Below are positions 53,371-63,392 of a stretch of 64,000 nt of DNA, piece by piece. Positions within the stretch are counted from its first letter, which is position 1, and each line of letters opens with the position of its first letter. A model generated the notes under the pieces. That model searched no databases and was not told where the DNA came from. It saw only the letters and a list, made by a program, of their open reading frames with translations. Position numbers and translations under genes: made by a program. Source of the stretch: Leisingera methylohalidivorans DSM 14336 (GTDB taxonomy: Bacteria > Pseudomonadota > Alphaproteobacteria > Rhodobacterales > Rhodobacteraceae). The DNA is taken from positions 124,001 to 188,000 of the forward strand of contig NC_023136.1 in NCBI RefSeq assembly GCF_000511355.1. The letters are read 5' to 3'.

Positions 53371-53916
53371 TTCACTCTGGATTTCCTCACCGCAGGCTAT
53401 GATCCGGCGGATATCTGCTTAGCAGGTCGCTGAAATAGTCTCTGAGCCGGAACGCTGTCCTGCCATCAGGGCTAGTTCGTGTGATCACCATGTCTTTCGG
53501 CTCGTTCGACGTTCGCGCCAGGTGCCGTTCTCCCGCGTCACGCGGTCAGCAACCGGGGCAGTCTTGCGAGGTTGTTCGCCGCCATAGTCAGGATGAACCG
53601 CGAACGGACACGCTCGACACCGCGATACAGGGTTTGGGCCATGCCTCCGACTGTCTTGGCCCAGCCAAACGGTTCCTCGATCCTCTTGCGGTGCTTCTGT
53701 GACAGGGCGTAGCCTTCATGCCGGGTGGTTCGGCCATCGATCGCGGAGTATCTCGATTTCTGGGCGACATGGGGCGTGACGCAGGCTTGGCGCGGGTCGG
53801 AAACGAACCCGGAGGCGTCATAGCCCTTGTCGGCGGCCAGCGTCAGTTGCCGGGTTGATCCAGGGGAATGGCGATGGATCATGTCCAGAGCGGCCTTGCG
53901 TTCGGCATGACCGTCC

Positions 53917-53957
53917 ATTGCCCGGCAGGCGCATGCACAGCATGCTGCCGAGAGGGG
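53917..53957 (+). repeat. Mini-insert B, second copy
   Basis: The same 41 bases as 26,893-26,933, carried along with the IS5 copy. Confidence 0.75.
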
Positions 53958-54371
53958 CCTGGGTCAGGTCGCCCTGCACGACCAGGCCCGAGCGGTTCTC
54001 CATCAGCGCATGCCCGATGAAGCACAGCATGGCCCCGGTGCCGGGGGATTTCTTGTAGAGCCGTGCGTCCGGATCGGTGGCCGATACGTGGGTGGCGTTG
54101 GAGCGCTTCTCGCCCTTGAAGTCGACCTCGGCATTGCGGCGGCGGTGGGAATTGCGGGGCATCGGATCGGTCTCGGCGGGGCTATCGGAAGGCTCGGTTT
54201 CGGGGGTGGTGTCCGGGGCGGGCGGATCACCCGGCCCATCATCGGCAGGCGGACTGGCCTCTGCCTTCGGCTGGAAACTCTTCATCGACGCCCAGGCCTT
54301 CACCAAGGTGCCATCCACAGAGAAATGCTCGTCCGACAGCAGCGGCGCAACCTCGCGGTGGGCGAGGATCG

Positions 54372-54410
54372 CCCCTCTCATCGTTTGCAAGCAAGCGACT
54401 TCCGGGCAGT
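54372..54410 (-). repeat. Mini-insert D, second copy
   Basis: The same bases as 27,348-27,386, carried along with the IS5 copy. Confidence 0.7.
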
Positions 54411-54886
54411 GGACATCACCTTGCGCGACATCTCGGTCGTCAGCAGCCGGTCGCGGTTCTTCGTGAACACGGTCGGAACCCATACCTGATCATCGATCCC
54501 GAGGCCGGCAAACCAGCGGAACATCAGATTGTAGTTCAGCTGCTCCATGAGCTGCCGCTCGGATCGGATCGAAAACAGGATCTGGAGCAAGCTCGCACGG
54601 ATCAGCCGCTCCGGCGGGATCGAAGGGCGGCCGAAATCGGTGTAGAGCGCCTCGAATTCAGCATCGAGACTGGCGAGCGCGTCATTGACCACCTGTCTGA
54701 TCTTGCGCAGCGGGTGTCTCGGCGGGATGCGCTCTTCCAGATCCACGTAGCTGAACAGCGACCCGCTCGTCTCGTCCGTCCCGCGCATCATCACCCCCGC
54801 CGTTACCCTGCAGAAGGTGAATCATGTTCTCAAACCGCTGTCGAGGCGGAACTATTTCAGCAGCCTGTTAGAGGAACCGGAAAGGC

Positions 54887-55138
54887 TCACTCACCGCCCG
54901 CTGCAGCTGATAGATACCGCACGGCTGCCGCTGTTGTTGCGATCTTCGTGTAATCGGCTTCCGGAATGCTGATCCCAAGCCGCAGGTGCAAAGCCGTGAC
55001 CAGGTTCAGAACATCCATCGAATCCAATTCCAGATCATCCTGCAGATGATCCTCGTCCGACACTTCCGCAGGATCGATGTCCGGGGCAATCCGCGTCAGT
55101 TCTTCCAGAAAAAGGGCACGCATGCCGGTCTGGTTCAT
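54887..55138 (-). CDS. Acyl carrier protein
   Basis: An 83-aa acidic ACP. ATG 55,138 overlaps the E2 stop by ATGA. The phosphopantetheine Ser is residue 40 (LQDDLELDSMDVLNLVTAL). The helix III/IV region GISIPEADYTKIATTAAAVRYLSA is normal. It is the last gene of an operon with acyl-CoA synthetase, E1 and E2, an unusual partner for a 2-oxo-acid dehydrogenase. It might accept the acyl group made by that complex. Confidence 0.9.
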   Translation of the reverse strand: MNQTGMRALFLEELTRIAPDIDPAEVSDEDHLQDDLELDSMDVLNLVTALHLRLGISIPEADYTKIATTAAAVRYLSAAAGGE

Positions 55139-56295
55139 AATGCCTCCGGTTGTGAAATCAGCGTTTCGAATTCGGAGAGGAACTTGGCCGTCTGGCGCCC
55201 GCCGCTGACCCGGTGGTCGGCGGCAACGGTCACGGTGATGACCTGACGCGGGACAATCCTGTCTCCGGCCACCCAGGGCCGCCATTGCGGCGCCCCGATC
55301 CCGATCAGCGCCACTTGCGGCGGGAAAATCACGCCTGCCATTACCTCTCCGCTGGTTGCGCCCAGACTGGAAACCGTGAGGGTGCCGCGGGTCATCTCGG
55401 AGCTTTTAAGCCGCCCCGCCCGTGCGCGGGATACCACGTCCCGCATCGCGGCCATCGTCTCATCCAGCGTCATTGACGGAACATCGGCAAGCGCCGGCGC
55501 CACCAGACCGCCGCCGCGCAGCGACACGGCAAGGCCGGGATTGACCTGTCCGGCGGGCTGAAACGCGCCGTCCGTGTAATGGCCGTTCATGGTCTTGACC
55601 TTCTGCGTAGCAACAGCTGCCGCGCGCAGAAGCACAGCGCCCAGCAGGATCCGCTCCGCCGGGGGGGCTTTTTCATTGCGGCCAGCCAGAAAATCAATGG
55701 CGCCTTGCATGTCCATGGTTTGTGACATGAAGAAATGCGGGATCGTCTGCGCGGAGCGCGTCATGGCAGCTGCAATTGCCTTGCGCATCTCGCTGAGGCG
55801 CGAGGACGGCTCGCCGATGTCGCGCATTCCGCCCGGTTCGACATCCGCCAGCACAATGGCTCCACCCGGGCCGCTGCCCGTCACCGCGCCAAGGTCCAGC
55901 CCCAGTTCCGCGGCCCGGGCCCGTGCTGCAGGCGACGCTCTGACCGCGCTCGCGCGAGGCATTGCCGGGGCTGACGGCACAGTTTCCTGGGTCAGGGCGG
56001 GTTGACCAGCCGCGGCCGGTTCCGGCCCAGAGCCCGGCCTGGCCGCCGGCGCCTCTTCCCCCTCGGCTTGAATGACTGCCATCGGAGCACCCACAGGCAG
56101 CACCGCACCGGGTCGCGCCTTCAGCTCCTGCACTGTGCCGGCTTCAAAACACTCGATTTCGATCGCGCCCTTCTGGGTTTCGACCACGGCAACCACATCG
56201 CCCCGGGCCACGGCATCGCCGGGTGCGATCAGCCATTCGGCCAATGTACCGCTTTCCATGTCGGAGCCAAGCGAGGGCATCACAAAGAGACCCAT
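55135..56295 (-). CDS. 2-oxo-acid dehydrogenase E2-like acyltransferase
   Basis: 386 aa. One lipoyl domain (residues 1-78; lipoylated Lys42 in VVETQKGAIEIECF), a Pro/Ala linker, a peripheral subunit-binding domain (118-152, ASPAARARAAELGLDLGAVTGSGPGG), then the catalytic domain. The catalytic motif, usually DHRxxDG, reads DHRVSGG (360-366). The His is kept but the Asp is replaced by Gly, and the region after it is short. Acyl transfer may thus be altered. It sits between E1 and ACP genes with a one-base gap to E1. Confidence 0.9.
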   Translation of the reverse strand: MGLFVMPSLGSDMESGTLAEWLIAPGDAVARGDVVAVVETQKGAIEIECFEAGTVQELKARPGAVLPVGAPMAVIQAEGEEAPAARPGSGPEPAAAGQPALTQETVPSAPAMPRASAVRASPAARARAAELGLDLGAVTGSGPGGAIVLADVEPGGMRDIGEPSSRLSEMRKAIAAAMTRSAQTIPHFFMSQTMDMQGAIDFLAGRNEKAPPAERILLGAVLLRAAAVATQKVKTMNGHYTDGAFQPAGQVNPGLAVSLRGGGLVAPALADVPSMTLDETMAAMRDVVSRARAGRLKSSEMTRGTLTVSSLGATSGEVMAGVIFPPQVALIGIGAPQWRPWVAGDRIVPRQVITVTVAADHRVSGGRQTAKFLSEFETLISQPEAL

Positions 56296-56296
56296 C

Positions 56297-58294
56297 TTAC
56301 CCTACTCCCATGACCGACTGCGCTGCGGCCACAATGGCCGGAACCTGCGGAATTGCCGCGTCTTCCAGATGCTTCGGATAAGGGATCGGCACCTCAGCTG
56401 AACAGACCCGCCCCACCGGCGCGTCCAGTGACCAGAACCCCTGCTCCATGATCCGCGCCGAAACCTCGGCAGCCAGCGATCCTGACCGCCAGCCCTCGTC
56501 CACAATAACCGCGTGGCGGGTCTTGCCGACTGAGGCCAGGATCGTTGCGTCATCCAGCGGCCGCAGGCTGCGCAGATCGACCACCTCCGCCGAAATGCCC
56601 AGGGCTGTCATCTCCTCAGCGGCTTCCAGCGTCTTGAACAGCGACCCGCCATAGGTGATCAGGCTGACATCCGTGCCTTCGCGGCGGACCGCCGCATTTG
56701 AGATATCCACCGGCCCGGCCCCACTGCTGATCCCACCTTCGCGATTATACAGCATGACATTTTCAAAAATCAGCACCGGATCCGGATCGCACAGCGCCGT
56801 CCACAGCATCCCGCGCGCATCCTCCAGCGAGGCCGGGGCCAGCACTTTCAGCCCCGGAATATGCGCGTACCACCCCTCCAGGCTGTGCGAGTGCTGCGCC
56901 GCCAGCTGCTTGCCCGCGCCGGTGGCCATGCGGATCACCAAGGGCACCCCGGCCTGCCCGCCGGACATATGCCGAACGGTGGCTGCCGTATTCAGGATCT
57001 GATCCAGCGCCAGCAGCGAGAAATTGACCGTCATCAGTTCCACAATCGGACGCATCCCCGCCATCGCTGCTCCGATACCGGCACCTGTGAACCCGGACTC
57101 AGACAAGGGAGTGTCGCGAATGCGGTCCTCGCCGAATTCCTCCATCAGACCCATCGACACCGCATAGCAGCCGCCATAGGCGCCCACATCCTCGCCCATC
57201 AGGAACACACGCTTGTCACGGATCATCGCGTCCCGGATCGCTTGCCGTACCGCCTCGCGGTAGGTGATCTGCTGCGTCTCACCGTCTGCCTCCGCAGGCG
57301 GAAGTGGATCCGGCTGCGGCCCAAGCACATGGTTGGACAGACTAGCAAGCGGCTCCCACGGTGCTGCTTCCGCAAATTGAACTGCTTCCGAAATCTCGGC
57401 GTCAATCTTTGCCTCAATCCCGGCAATATCCTCCTCGTGGATCAGCCCTGTTTCCAGCAGCCAGTTGCGGAACCGGACAATCGGGCCGCGCTGGCGCCAC
57501 TGCTCGACCTCGGCCTTGTCGCGGTACAGCTGGGCATCGAACATCGAATGGGCGCGGAACCGGTAGGTGCGGCACTCCAGAAACACCGGTTTGCCGCTCT
57601 CGCGGATGTCCGCAATCGCTCTGCGGGCCGCCGCCTCAACCGCGACCACATCCATGCCGTCCACCACTTCGGCCTTCACCCCATAGGCCGCAGCCTTGTC
57701 GCGGATGTCAGTCTCGGACTCGCTGCGCCCCAGTGCTGTGCCCATCGCATAGCCGTTGTTTTCACAGACAAACAGCACTGGAAGCCCCCAAAGTTCCGCC
57801 AGGTTCATGGCCTCGTGGAACTCGCCCTCTGCCACCGCGCCTTCGCCAAAGAAACAGGCGGTGACATGAGGTTCGTCCTGCATCCGATCCGCCAGTGCCA
57901 GCCCCGCGGCCAGCGGCAGGCCGCCGCCGACAATGGCGTTGCCCCCATAGAAATTGGCCGCCGCGTCGTACAGATGCATCGAGCCGCCGCGCCCGCCCGA
58001 GCAGCCCTCACTCTTACCGAACATCTCGGCCATGACCGCATTCATCGTAACCCCGCGCACCAGGGCATGACCATGCTCGCGGTAGGTGGCGACGATCCGG
58101 TCGCCTTCCTCCAGCGCCGGAATCACTCCGACCGCAATCGCCTCTTCTCCGTCGTACAGATGCAGAAAGCCGCGGATCTTTTCCTGCGTGTACAGCTCGG
58201 CGCATTTGTCCTCGAACATGCGGATCCGCATCATGCCTGCCAGCAGGCTGCGCACATGGCTGCGGCCAAGGTGGGGTTTGTCCTGAACACTCAT
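56297..58294 (-). CDS. 2-oxo-acid dehydrogenase E1, alpha-beta fusion
   Basis: A 665-aa ThDP enzyme with alpha (1-320) and beta (345-665) fused. The alpha part has [34 protein letters not shown] and the ThDP motif [37 protein letters not shown] (GEG...NN in place of GDG). The beta part has [42 protein letters not shown] and [15 protein letters not shown]. It resembles pyruvate/acetoin-type E1. It decarboxylates a 2-oxo acid onto E2's lipoyl arm. No E3 gene is present nearby. ATGA overlap with the synthetase gene. Confidence 0.92.
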   Translation of the reverse strand: MSVQDKPHLGRSHVRSLLAGMMRIRMFEDKCAELYTQEKIRGFLHLYDGEEAIAVGVIPALEEGDRIVATYREHGHALVRGVTMNAVMAEMFGKSEGCSGGRGGSMHLYDAAANFYGGNAIVGGGLPLAAGLALADRMQDEPHVTACFFGEGAVAEGEFHEAMNLAELWGLPVLFVCENNGYAMGTALGRSESETDIRDKAAAYGVKAEVVDGMDVVAVEAAARRAIADIRESGKPVFLECRTYRFRAHSMFDAQLYRDKAEVEQWRQRGPIVRFRNWLLETGLIHEEDIAGIEAKIDAEISEAVQFAEAAPWEPLASLSNHVLGPQPDPLPPAEADGETQQITYREAVRQAIRDAMIRDKRVFLMGEDVGAYGGCYAVSMGLMEEFGEDRIRDTPLSESGFTGAGIGAAMAGMRPIVELMTVNFSLLALDQILNTAATVRHMSGGQAGVPLVIRMATGAGKQLAAQHSHSLEGWYAHIPGLKVLAPASLEDARGMLWTALCDPDPVLIFENVMLYNREGGISSGAGPVDISNAAVRREGTDVSLITYGGSLFKTLEAAEEMTALGISAEVVDLRSLRPLDDATILASVGKTRHAVIVDEGWRSGSLAAEVSARIMEQGFWSLDAPVGRVCSAEVPIPYPKHLEDAAIPQVPAIVAAAQSVMGVG

Positions 58295-60024
58295 GTCTCA
58301 TCGCTCTCCAATGTCGAAATGTCGCCAACCGGCAGGCCCAGTTCACGGGCCTTCAGCAGCCGCCGCATGATCTTGCCCGAGCGGGTTTTTGGCAGGGTCT
58401 TGCGGAACAGAATTGCGCGCGGGGCAACGGCTGCGCCTAGCCGTTTGCGCGCATGCGCCCGCACATCGCGTTCCAGGTCTTCTGATGGTTCAAACCCGCG
58501 GCTCAGCGTGACATAGGCCCTGACGACCTCGCCTGCGGTTTCATCGGGGACGCCAATCACCGCCGCCTCAGCCACTGCGGCATGCTCCAGCAGGGCACTC
58601 TCCACCTCGAACGGGCCGATCAGATGGCCGGAGGTTTTGATCAGGTCATCCTTGCGCCCGACAAACCAGTAATACCCGTCTTCATCCCGGGCCGCCAAAT
58701 CACCGGACAGATACCAGCCATCGGCAAAGCAATTTGCGAACCGCTCTTCCTCATTCAGATAGGCGCGCATCACCGACGGCCAGTCCCGGCGCAGCGCCAG
58801 TTCGCCGATCTCTCCGGTCCCGCACTCGGTCAGCCCGTCTTCGCCCGCGGTCAGGATACCTGCCGTGATCCCAGGCAATGGCTTGCCCATCGACCCCGGT
58901 TTCACCTCCATGCCCGGCAGATTGGCAATCATGATGCCGCCAGTCTCGGTCTGCCACCAATTGTCGTGAAAGGGCTGTCCGAACACCTTGCCGCTCCAGA
59001 CCACCGCCTCGGGGTTCAGCGGCTCGCCGACGCTGGCCAGAAACCGCAGCGATGAAAAATCATAATCTGCCGCTGCCTCCGCCCCGGCCCGCATCATCAT
59101 GCGGATCGCGGTAGGCGCCGAATACCAGATTTCGACCTTTTCGCGTGCAATGATGCGGTACCAGTGCTCAAGATCAAACTCGGCTTCGTCCACGATCATG
59201 GTGACCCGGTTCACCAGCGGCGCGATGATGCCGTAAGACGTTCCAGTCACCCATCCGGGGTCTGCCGTGCACCAATAGACCGCGCCGGGCGTCAGCCCCA
59301 ATGCGATGCGCCCCGAATAGGCATGGTACTCCACCGCGCCATGCACATGCACAACGCCCTTGGGCTTTCCCGTGGTGCCCGAGGTGAAATGCACAAGCGC
59401 CAGGTCTTCCGCCCCGGTCTGGACCGTCTCAAACGCCTCCCCTGCCCGCTTCAGCGCCGGGCCCAGTGCGACACAGCCATAAGGCGCATCATCACCAGCA
59501 ACCAGCACAAGCTTCAGGGATGGCAGCTGATCCCGGAACGGTGCAATCTTGCGCCGGTAAAGCGAGGCGGTGGTGATCAGTACATTTGCCGATCCGATTT
59601 CCATCCGCGTCCGGATGGGTTCGGGGCCAAAGGCGGCAAAAAGCGGCGTGTACACCAGCCCGGCTTTCAGCGTTCCGATCGCGCCAGCATACAGCTCCGG
59701 CACCCGCCCCATCAGCGAATACACACTATCCCCCTGCTGCAGCCCGTGGTCCCGCAGCAGATTTGCAAACCGCGACGACATCCCAGCCAGATCCCCATAG
59801 GTCAGCTCGCGCCTGCTGCCGTCCTTGCCAAGCCAGCGGATGGCCGTTTGGGCACCATACCCCGCAGCAACGTGCCGGTCTGCGGCTTCATGCGCAATAT
59901 TAAGGCCTCCATTCAGGCCGCCGACCAATTTCTCAGTACCGGCCCACGGGCTGCCTTCCCCGCCAGCAGAGAACACGGGACCGTCACGCGGACGTTCACC
60001 CCCTGCTTTCCTGTCTACTTCCAT
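58291..60024 (-). CDS. Acetyl/acyl-CoA synthetase (AcsA-like)
   Basis: A 577-aa AMP-forming ligase. Core motifs are [20 protein letters not shown] (P-loop-like A3), [28 protein letters not shown] (A5), [39 protein letters not shown] (A7-A8) and [20 protein letters not shown] (A10 Lys). It activates acetate or a short acid to the acyl-CoA or acyl-AMP. First gene of the operon to E1, E2 and ACP. GGGAGG lies before ATG 60,024, and a good FNR-like box 46 bp upstream. Confidence 0.93.
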   Translation of the reverse strand: MEVDRKAGGERPRDGPVFSAGGEGSPWAGTEKLVGGLNGGLNIAHEAADRHVAAGYGAQTAIRWLGKDGSRRELTYGDLAGMSSRFANLLRDHGLQQGDSVYSLMGRVPELYAGAIGTLKAGLVYTPLFAAFGPEPIRTRMEIGSANVLITTASLYRRKIAPFRDQLPSLKLVLVAGDDAPYGCVALGPALKRAGEAFETVQTGAEDLALVHFTSGTTGKPKGVVHVHGAVEYHAYSGRIALGLTPGAVYWCTADPGWVTGTSYGIIAPLVNRVTMIVDEAEFDLEHWYRIIAREKVEIWYSAPTAIRMMMRAGAEAAADYDFSSLRFLASVGEPLNPEAVVWSGKVFGQPFHDNWWQTETGGIMIANLPGMEVKPGSMGKPLPGITAGILTAGEDGLTECGTGEIGELALRRDWPSVMRAYLNEEERFANCFADGWYLSGDLAARDEDGYYWFVGRKDDLIKTSGHLIGPFEVESALLEHAAVAEAAVIGVPDETAGEVVRAYVTLSRGFEPSEDLERDVRAHARKRLGAAVAPRAILFRKTLPKTRSGKIMRRLLKARELGLPVGDISTLESDET

Positions 60025-60069
60025 GACATCCTCCCTGCTGTATGATCACCCGGGAACGGGCGTCCGGCT

Positions 60070-60083
60070 ATGATGCGCATCAA
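60070..60083 (-). promoter_or_regulatory. FNR/FixK-like box of the acyl-CoA synthetase operon
   Basis: Minus strand TTGAT-GCGC-ATCAT, one mismatch. A start at 60,035 (centre -41.5) uses GATCAT at about 60,047-60,042 as -10. Confidence 0.65.
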
Positions 60084-60152
60084 TCCGGCCGCCGGATCCG
60101 CACCTGCCAGGCGCAGAAACGGCAGTCAGAGCTTCAAGCGAAGCACATGGAT

Positions 60153-60413
60153 TCACTTACCGCCCGGCATCCTCTCCAGCCGGGCAACCGTCGTATCGAT
60201 GGCCTGTGGAACCAGCTTCTCAACGTCCGCGGCGGAATAGGTTTCGCCATCGGCGCTGGCGCCCGTCACCCCGATAGGGTGAAACTCAAGAAGCAGCAAA
60301 AGCCGCTTCTCTCCGGTGAATACCAAAGTGGTTTCCGTGCAATGACGGGACCGTTTAATCCTGCAAACCGCCGCAAAGGCCTGAGCCCGCGGCGCGGACG
60401 CGGGGATCAACAA
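60153..60413 (-). pseudogene. Fragment perhaps of a GerW-like C-terminus
   Basis: Minus reading TETTLVFTGEKRLLLLLEFHPIGVTGASADGETYSAADVEKLVPQAIDTTVARLERMPGGK. The last helix loosely recalls GerW/YtfJ C-termini (EKL-PQA-D). There is no good start codon, only TTG. It lies just after a decayed DUF2953 fragment. Not recognised with confidence. Confidence 0.35.
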
Positions 60414-60419
60414 GCCAGG

Positions 60420-60808
60420 TCACCGAACCGGCCCGAAGGCAGCCCATCCGAAGCGGTCCGCCGGCACAATAAAAGCGGCCGGAACCCAGGAGGCGTCCAG
60501 CTCGGCCCGGCCGGTAAGCACCGCCCGGTCAAAGGTGGGTTGCAGATTCACCCGCAGCTTCCGGGTACAGGACATTCCGTAAACCAGCGGCGTCAGCATT
60601 CCATACAGCTGCCCGGTTTCAGCTGGATCACCCAGCCCGAACGCCGCATCAACGCTCAGCCCCCGGATTTGAAGCCAAAACCGTAACTGACAATCGGAAT
60701 AACTGTCGCGTCACCCTTTTCAATCGGATCTACCAGCACGTTCTTGGCATTCAGCAGGCGGTCCAGTTCTTCCACCGCGCCCTTCAGCAGCCGTTCAACA
60801 TTGTCCAT
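60420..60808 (-). pseudogene. GerW (YtfJ) N-terminus fused to a DUF2953 tail
   Basis: From ATG 60,808 (AAAGGTGA upstream) the reading MDNVERLLKGAVEELDRLLNAKNVLVDPIEKGDATVIPIVSYGFGF is the N-terminal domain of a GerW/YtfJ-type protein. It stops at TGA 60,656. In another frame directly after, SVDAAFGLGDPAETGQLYGMLTPL...FDRAVLTGRAELDASWVPAAFI is the end of a DUF2953 (YtfI-like) protein, with no N-terminus. A deletion has probably joined two once adjacent genes. Confidence 0.6.
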
Positions 60809-60874
60809 CGCCGTCACCTTTCACCAGATCAACAGTCAACGAACTGAACGTACCAGCCCGGCGGCTGGCGGAAA

Positions 60875-60888
60875 TTGATGCCGCTCAA
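60875..60888 (-). promoter_or_regulatory. FNR/FixK-like box upstream of the GerW remnant
   Basis: Minus strand TTGAG-CGGC-ATCAA. The -10 TACGTT (60,852-60,847) is at class II distance. Confidence 0.55.
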
Positions 60889-60941
60889 TCCGCGCCTGTG
60901 CCTTTGAACCCGGCCCCGGCCCCGGCAGCCCGCCCGGCTGA

Positions 60942-60955
60942 CTGATCTGCATCAA
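60942..60955 (+). promoter_or_regulatory. FNR/FixK-like box of the PEP synthase gene
   Basis: CTGAT-CTGC-ATCAA, one mismatch. The -10 CATTAT (60,977-60,982) fits a start near 60,989, 41 bp from the box centre: a textbook class II layout. Confidence 0.7.
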
Positions 60956-61013
60956 TGGATCAGGCCAGTTTCATGGCATTATGGATGCATCCCTTCAGGA
61001 TTGGAGATCGGAC

Positions 61014-63392
61014 ATGGCCCATTCCACCCCTCCCGTATTCGGCTTTGACAAGGTGCAGCGCTCCGATACCGGCCTCGTCGGCGGCAAGAATGCGTCCCTG
61101 GGCGAAATGATCAGGGCACTCGGCTCCAAGGGGATTCACGTTCCGCCGGGATTTGCCACTACGGCTGATGCCTACCGCGACTACCTGTCCGCCAACGGAC
61201 TGGAACCCCGGATTTCACAACAACTCAACGCCTTGGCCGGGGGGCGGAGAACGCTGCAAGAGGCGGGGCAGGCAATCCGTTCCATGATCCTGGAAGGAGA
61301 ATGGCCAGAGACAACCGCGCAAGCGATCCTTGCCCATTACCGGAGCCTCGGCACAGCGGCAGGACAGGTGGATGTGCCCGTTGCTGTCCGCTCCAGCGCC
61401 ACCGCCGAAGACCTGCCGGAGGCCAGCTTTGCCGGCCAGCAGGAGACCTTCCTGAACGTCATTGGCGAGCAGGCGCTGCTGGTGGCCTGCCGGAAATGCT
61501 ATGCCTCGCTGTTTACCGACCGGGCCATCTCTTACCGGCAGATCCACGGGTTCGACCATATGCAGGTGGCGCTGTCGGTCGGGGTGCAGCAGATGGTGCG
61601 GGCCGATACCGGCGGCGCGGGCGTGATGTTCTCCATCGACACCGAATCCGGTTTTCCCGATGCCGTCCTGATCAACGCCGCCTGGGGTCTGGGCGAAAAC
61701 GTGGTGCAAGGGGCCGTGGACCCGGACGAGTACCAGGTTTTCAAACCGTTCCTGGACACCCCCGCCCTGACGCCAATTCTGGAAAAACGGCTGGGCGCCA
61801 AGGCCATCAAGATGATCCAGGACCGCGACGGCAGCCCGCGCAACGTGCCCGCGTCCAAGGCCGAGCGGGCGCGATATGTCCTCAGCGACGAGGAGATCCT
61901 GACGCTGGCCCGGCAAGCCAAGGTGATCGAAGACCACTATGGCATGCCGATGGACATGGAATGGGCCCGCGACGGGGAAACCGGCAGGATCTACATCGTG
62001 CAGGCCCGGCCGGAAACCGTTCAGTCGCGCACTGGCGCCGGAACGCTGAGAACCTGTTCAGTGATGGATCCGGGGCGCATGCTGGTGACCGGGATGAGTG
62101 TCGGCAGCGGCGCTGTTTCAGGCCGCGTGTCGATCATCGAAAGCGCTGATGACATCAGCCGGTTCGTTGAGGGCTCGGTGCTGGTGACCGGCACCACCGA
62201 CCCCGACTGGGTACCGGTTATGAAACGGGCCGCTGCCATTGTCACCGATCATGGCGGCCGCACCTCGCACGCGGCCATTATCAGCCGCGAATTGGGCCTG
62301 CCCGCCATCGTCGGTTGCGGCAATGCCACCGAGGTTCTGCATGATCAGCAGGACGTCACGGTATCCTGTGCAGGCGGGGACAACGGCATTGTGACCGAAG
62401 GGCTGTCGCAAATAGCCGTCACCGAAGACTCCCTTGCGGATCTGCCCCGGCCTGAAACCAAAATCATGCTCAACCTGGCCAACCCCAGTGCAGCGCTGCG
62501 CTGGTGGCGGCTGCCGGTTGACGGTGTCGGGCTGGCGCGGATGGAATTTGTGATCAGCAACGCCGTGCGTGCCCATCCGATGGCGCTTGCCCGCTTCGAT
62601 CAGATACACGATCCGGACACCCGCGCCGCAATCGATCGGCTGACCGAAGGCTATGGCGAAAAAACCGAATACTTCGTCGACCGCCTCGCCCGGGGCCTGT
62701 CCCGGATTGCCGCCTTCTGCTATCCCAAGCCGGTGATCATCCGGATGAGCGATTTCAAAACCAATGAATACGCCGATCTGCTGGGCGGCCGGGGTTTTGA
62801 ACCGTTAGAAGAAAACCCGATGATGGGCTTCCGGGGAGCCTCGCGGTATTATTCTGACGAATACCGCGCCGGGTTTGCGCTGGAATGCCAGGCGATTGCC
62901 CGGTTGCGCGGGCAGATGGGCTTTGACAACGTGATCGTGATGATCCCCTTCTGCCGCACCCCGGAAGAGGCAGACCGCGTTCTGGCGGTCATGGCGGAAC
63001 ACGGGCTGAAGCGTGGTGACGATGGGCTCGAGGTCTATGTGATGTGCGAAATCCCCGCCAATGTCCTGCGCGCAGGCGAATTTGCGCAGCGGTTTGACGG
63101 CTTCTCCATCGGCTCAAACGACCTCACGCAGCTGACACTGGGCATCGACCGCGACTCTGACGCCTTGGCAGAGATGTTCCGCGAGGACGATCCGGCGGTG
63201 CTGTGGATGATCGAAACCGTCATCCGCGAAGCGCATAAGGCGGGATCCAAGGTCGGATTTTGCGGCCAGGCCCCCAGCAATGACCCGGGCTATGCCCGTC
63301 GCCTGGTGGAATTCGGCATCGACAGCATTTCGGTCACGCCTGACAGTTTCCTGCAGGTTCTGCGCAACGCTGCCGCTGCGGAATCCAGCTAA
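61014..63392 (+). CDS. ppsA: Phosphoenolpyruvate synthase
   Basis: ATG 61,014 (MAHSTPPVFGFDKVQRSDT) is chosen because GGAGATCGG precedes it and it lies just downstream of the predicted start site; ATG 60,981 would need a leader-less message. 792 aa. ATP-binding domain (VGGKNASLGEMIRAL, VAVRSSATAEDLPEASFAGQQETFLN), swivelling His domain (TDHGGRTSHAAIISRELGLPAIVG) and PEP/pyruvate barrel (PVIIRMSDFKTNEYADLLGG, GSNDLTQLTLGIDRDS). It makes PEP from pyruvate and ATP, for gluconeogenesis. Under low oxygen it would push carbon toward sugar or storage. Confidence 0.95.
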   Translation: MAHSTPPVFGFDKVQRSDTGLVGGKNASLGEMIRALGSKGIHVPPGFATTADAYRDYLSANGLEPRISQQLNALAGGRRTLQEAGQAIRSMILEGEWPETTAQAILAHYRSLGTAAGQVDVPVAVRSSATAEDLPEASFAGQQETFLNVIGEQALLVACRKCYASLFTDRAISYRQIHGFDHMQVALSVGVQQMVRADTGGAGVMFSIDTESGFPDAVLINAAWGLGENVVQGAVDPDEYQVFKPFLDTPALTPILEKRLGAKAIKMIQDRDGSPRNVPASKAERARYVLSDEEILTLARQAKVIEDHYGMPMDMEWARDGETGRIYIVQARPETVQSRTGAGTLRTCSVMDPGRMLVTGMSVGSGAVSGRVSIIESADDISRFVEGSVLVTGTTDPDWVPVMKRAAAIVTDHGGRTSHAAIISRELGLPAIVGCGNATEVLHDQQDVTVSCAGGDNGIVTEGLSQIAVTEDSLADLPRPETKIMLNLANPSAALRWWRLPVDGVGLARMEFVISNAVRAHPMALARFDQIHDPDTRAAIDRLTEGYGEKTEYFVDRLARGLSRIAAFCYPKPVIIRMSDFKTNEYADLLGGRGFEPLEENPMMGFRGASRYYSDEYRAGFALECQAIARLRGQMGFDNVIVMIPFCRTPEEADRVLAVMAEHGLKRGDDGLEVYVMCEIPANVLRAGEFAQRFDGFSIGSNDLTQLTLGIDRDSDALAEMFREDDPAVLWMIETVIREAHKAGSKVGFCGQAPSNDPGYARRLVEFGIDSISVTPDSFLQVLRNAAAAESS

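Larger units (their letters stand above)
53538..54794 (-). pseudogene. IS5-family transposase broken by two mini-inserts (copy 2)
   Basis: Identical organisation to copy 1, including both frame-breaking inserts. Since the two copies share these lesions, the element was copied after it was broken. Confidence 0.9.
26399..54867. mobile_element. Composite structure: direct IS5 copies flanking 25.6 kb
   Basis: The two near-identical IS5 elements lie 27,024 bp apart in the same orientation. They bracket uspA through the phasin-like gene. Homologous recombination between them would delete or circularise the whole block. Whether the block ever moved as a unit is not shown. Confidence 0.6.
53423..54867 (-). 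mobile_element. IS5-family element, copy 2
   Basis: The same 1,445 bp as copy 1, with two differences found (A to G near 54,580; C to T near 54,801). The target duplication is TTAG on both sides (53,419-53,422 and 54,868-54,871), so this copy is where it inserted. It separates the phasin gene from the acyl-carrier gene without breaking either. Confidence 0.92.

Noticed and set aside
56861..58516. 551-codon open frame on the plus strand
   Set aside because: Antisense shadow of the E1 gene in GC-rich DNA; no domain and no start signals.
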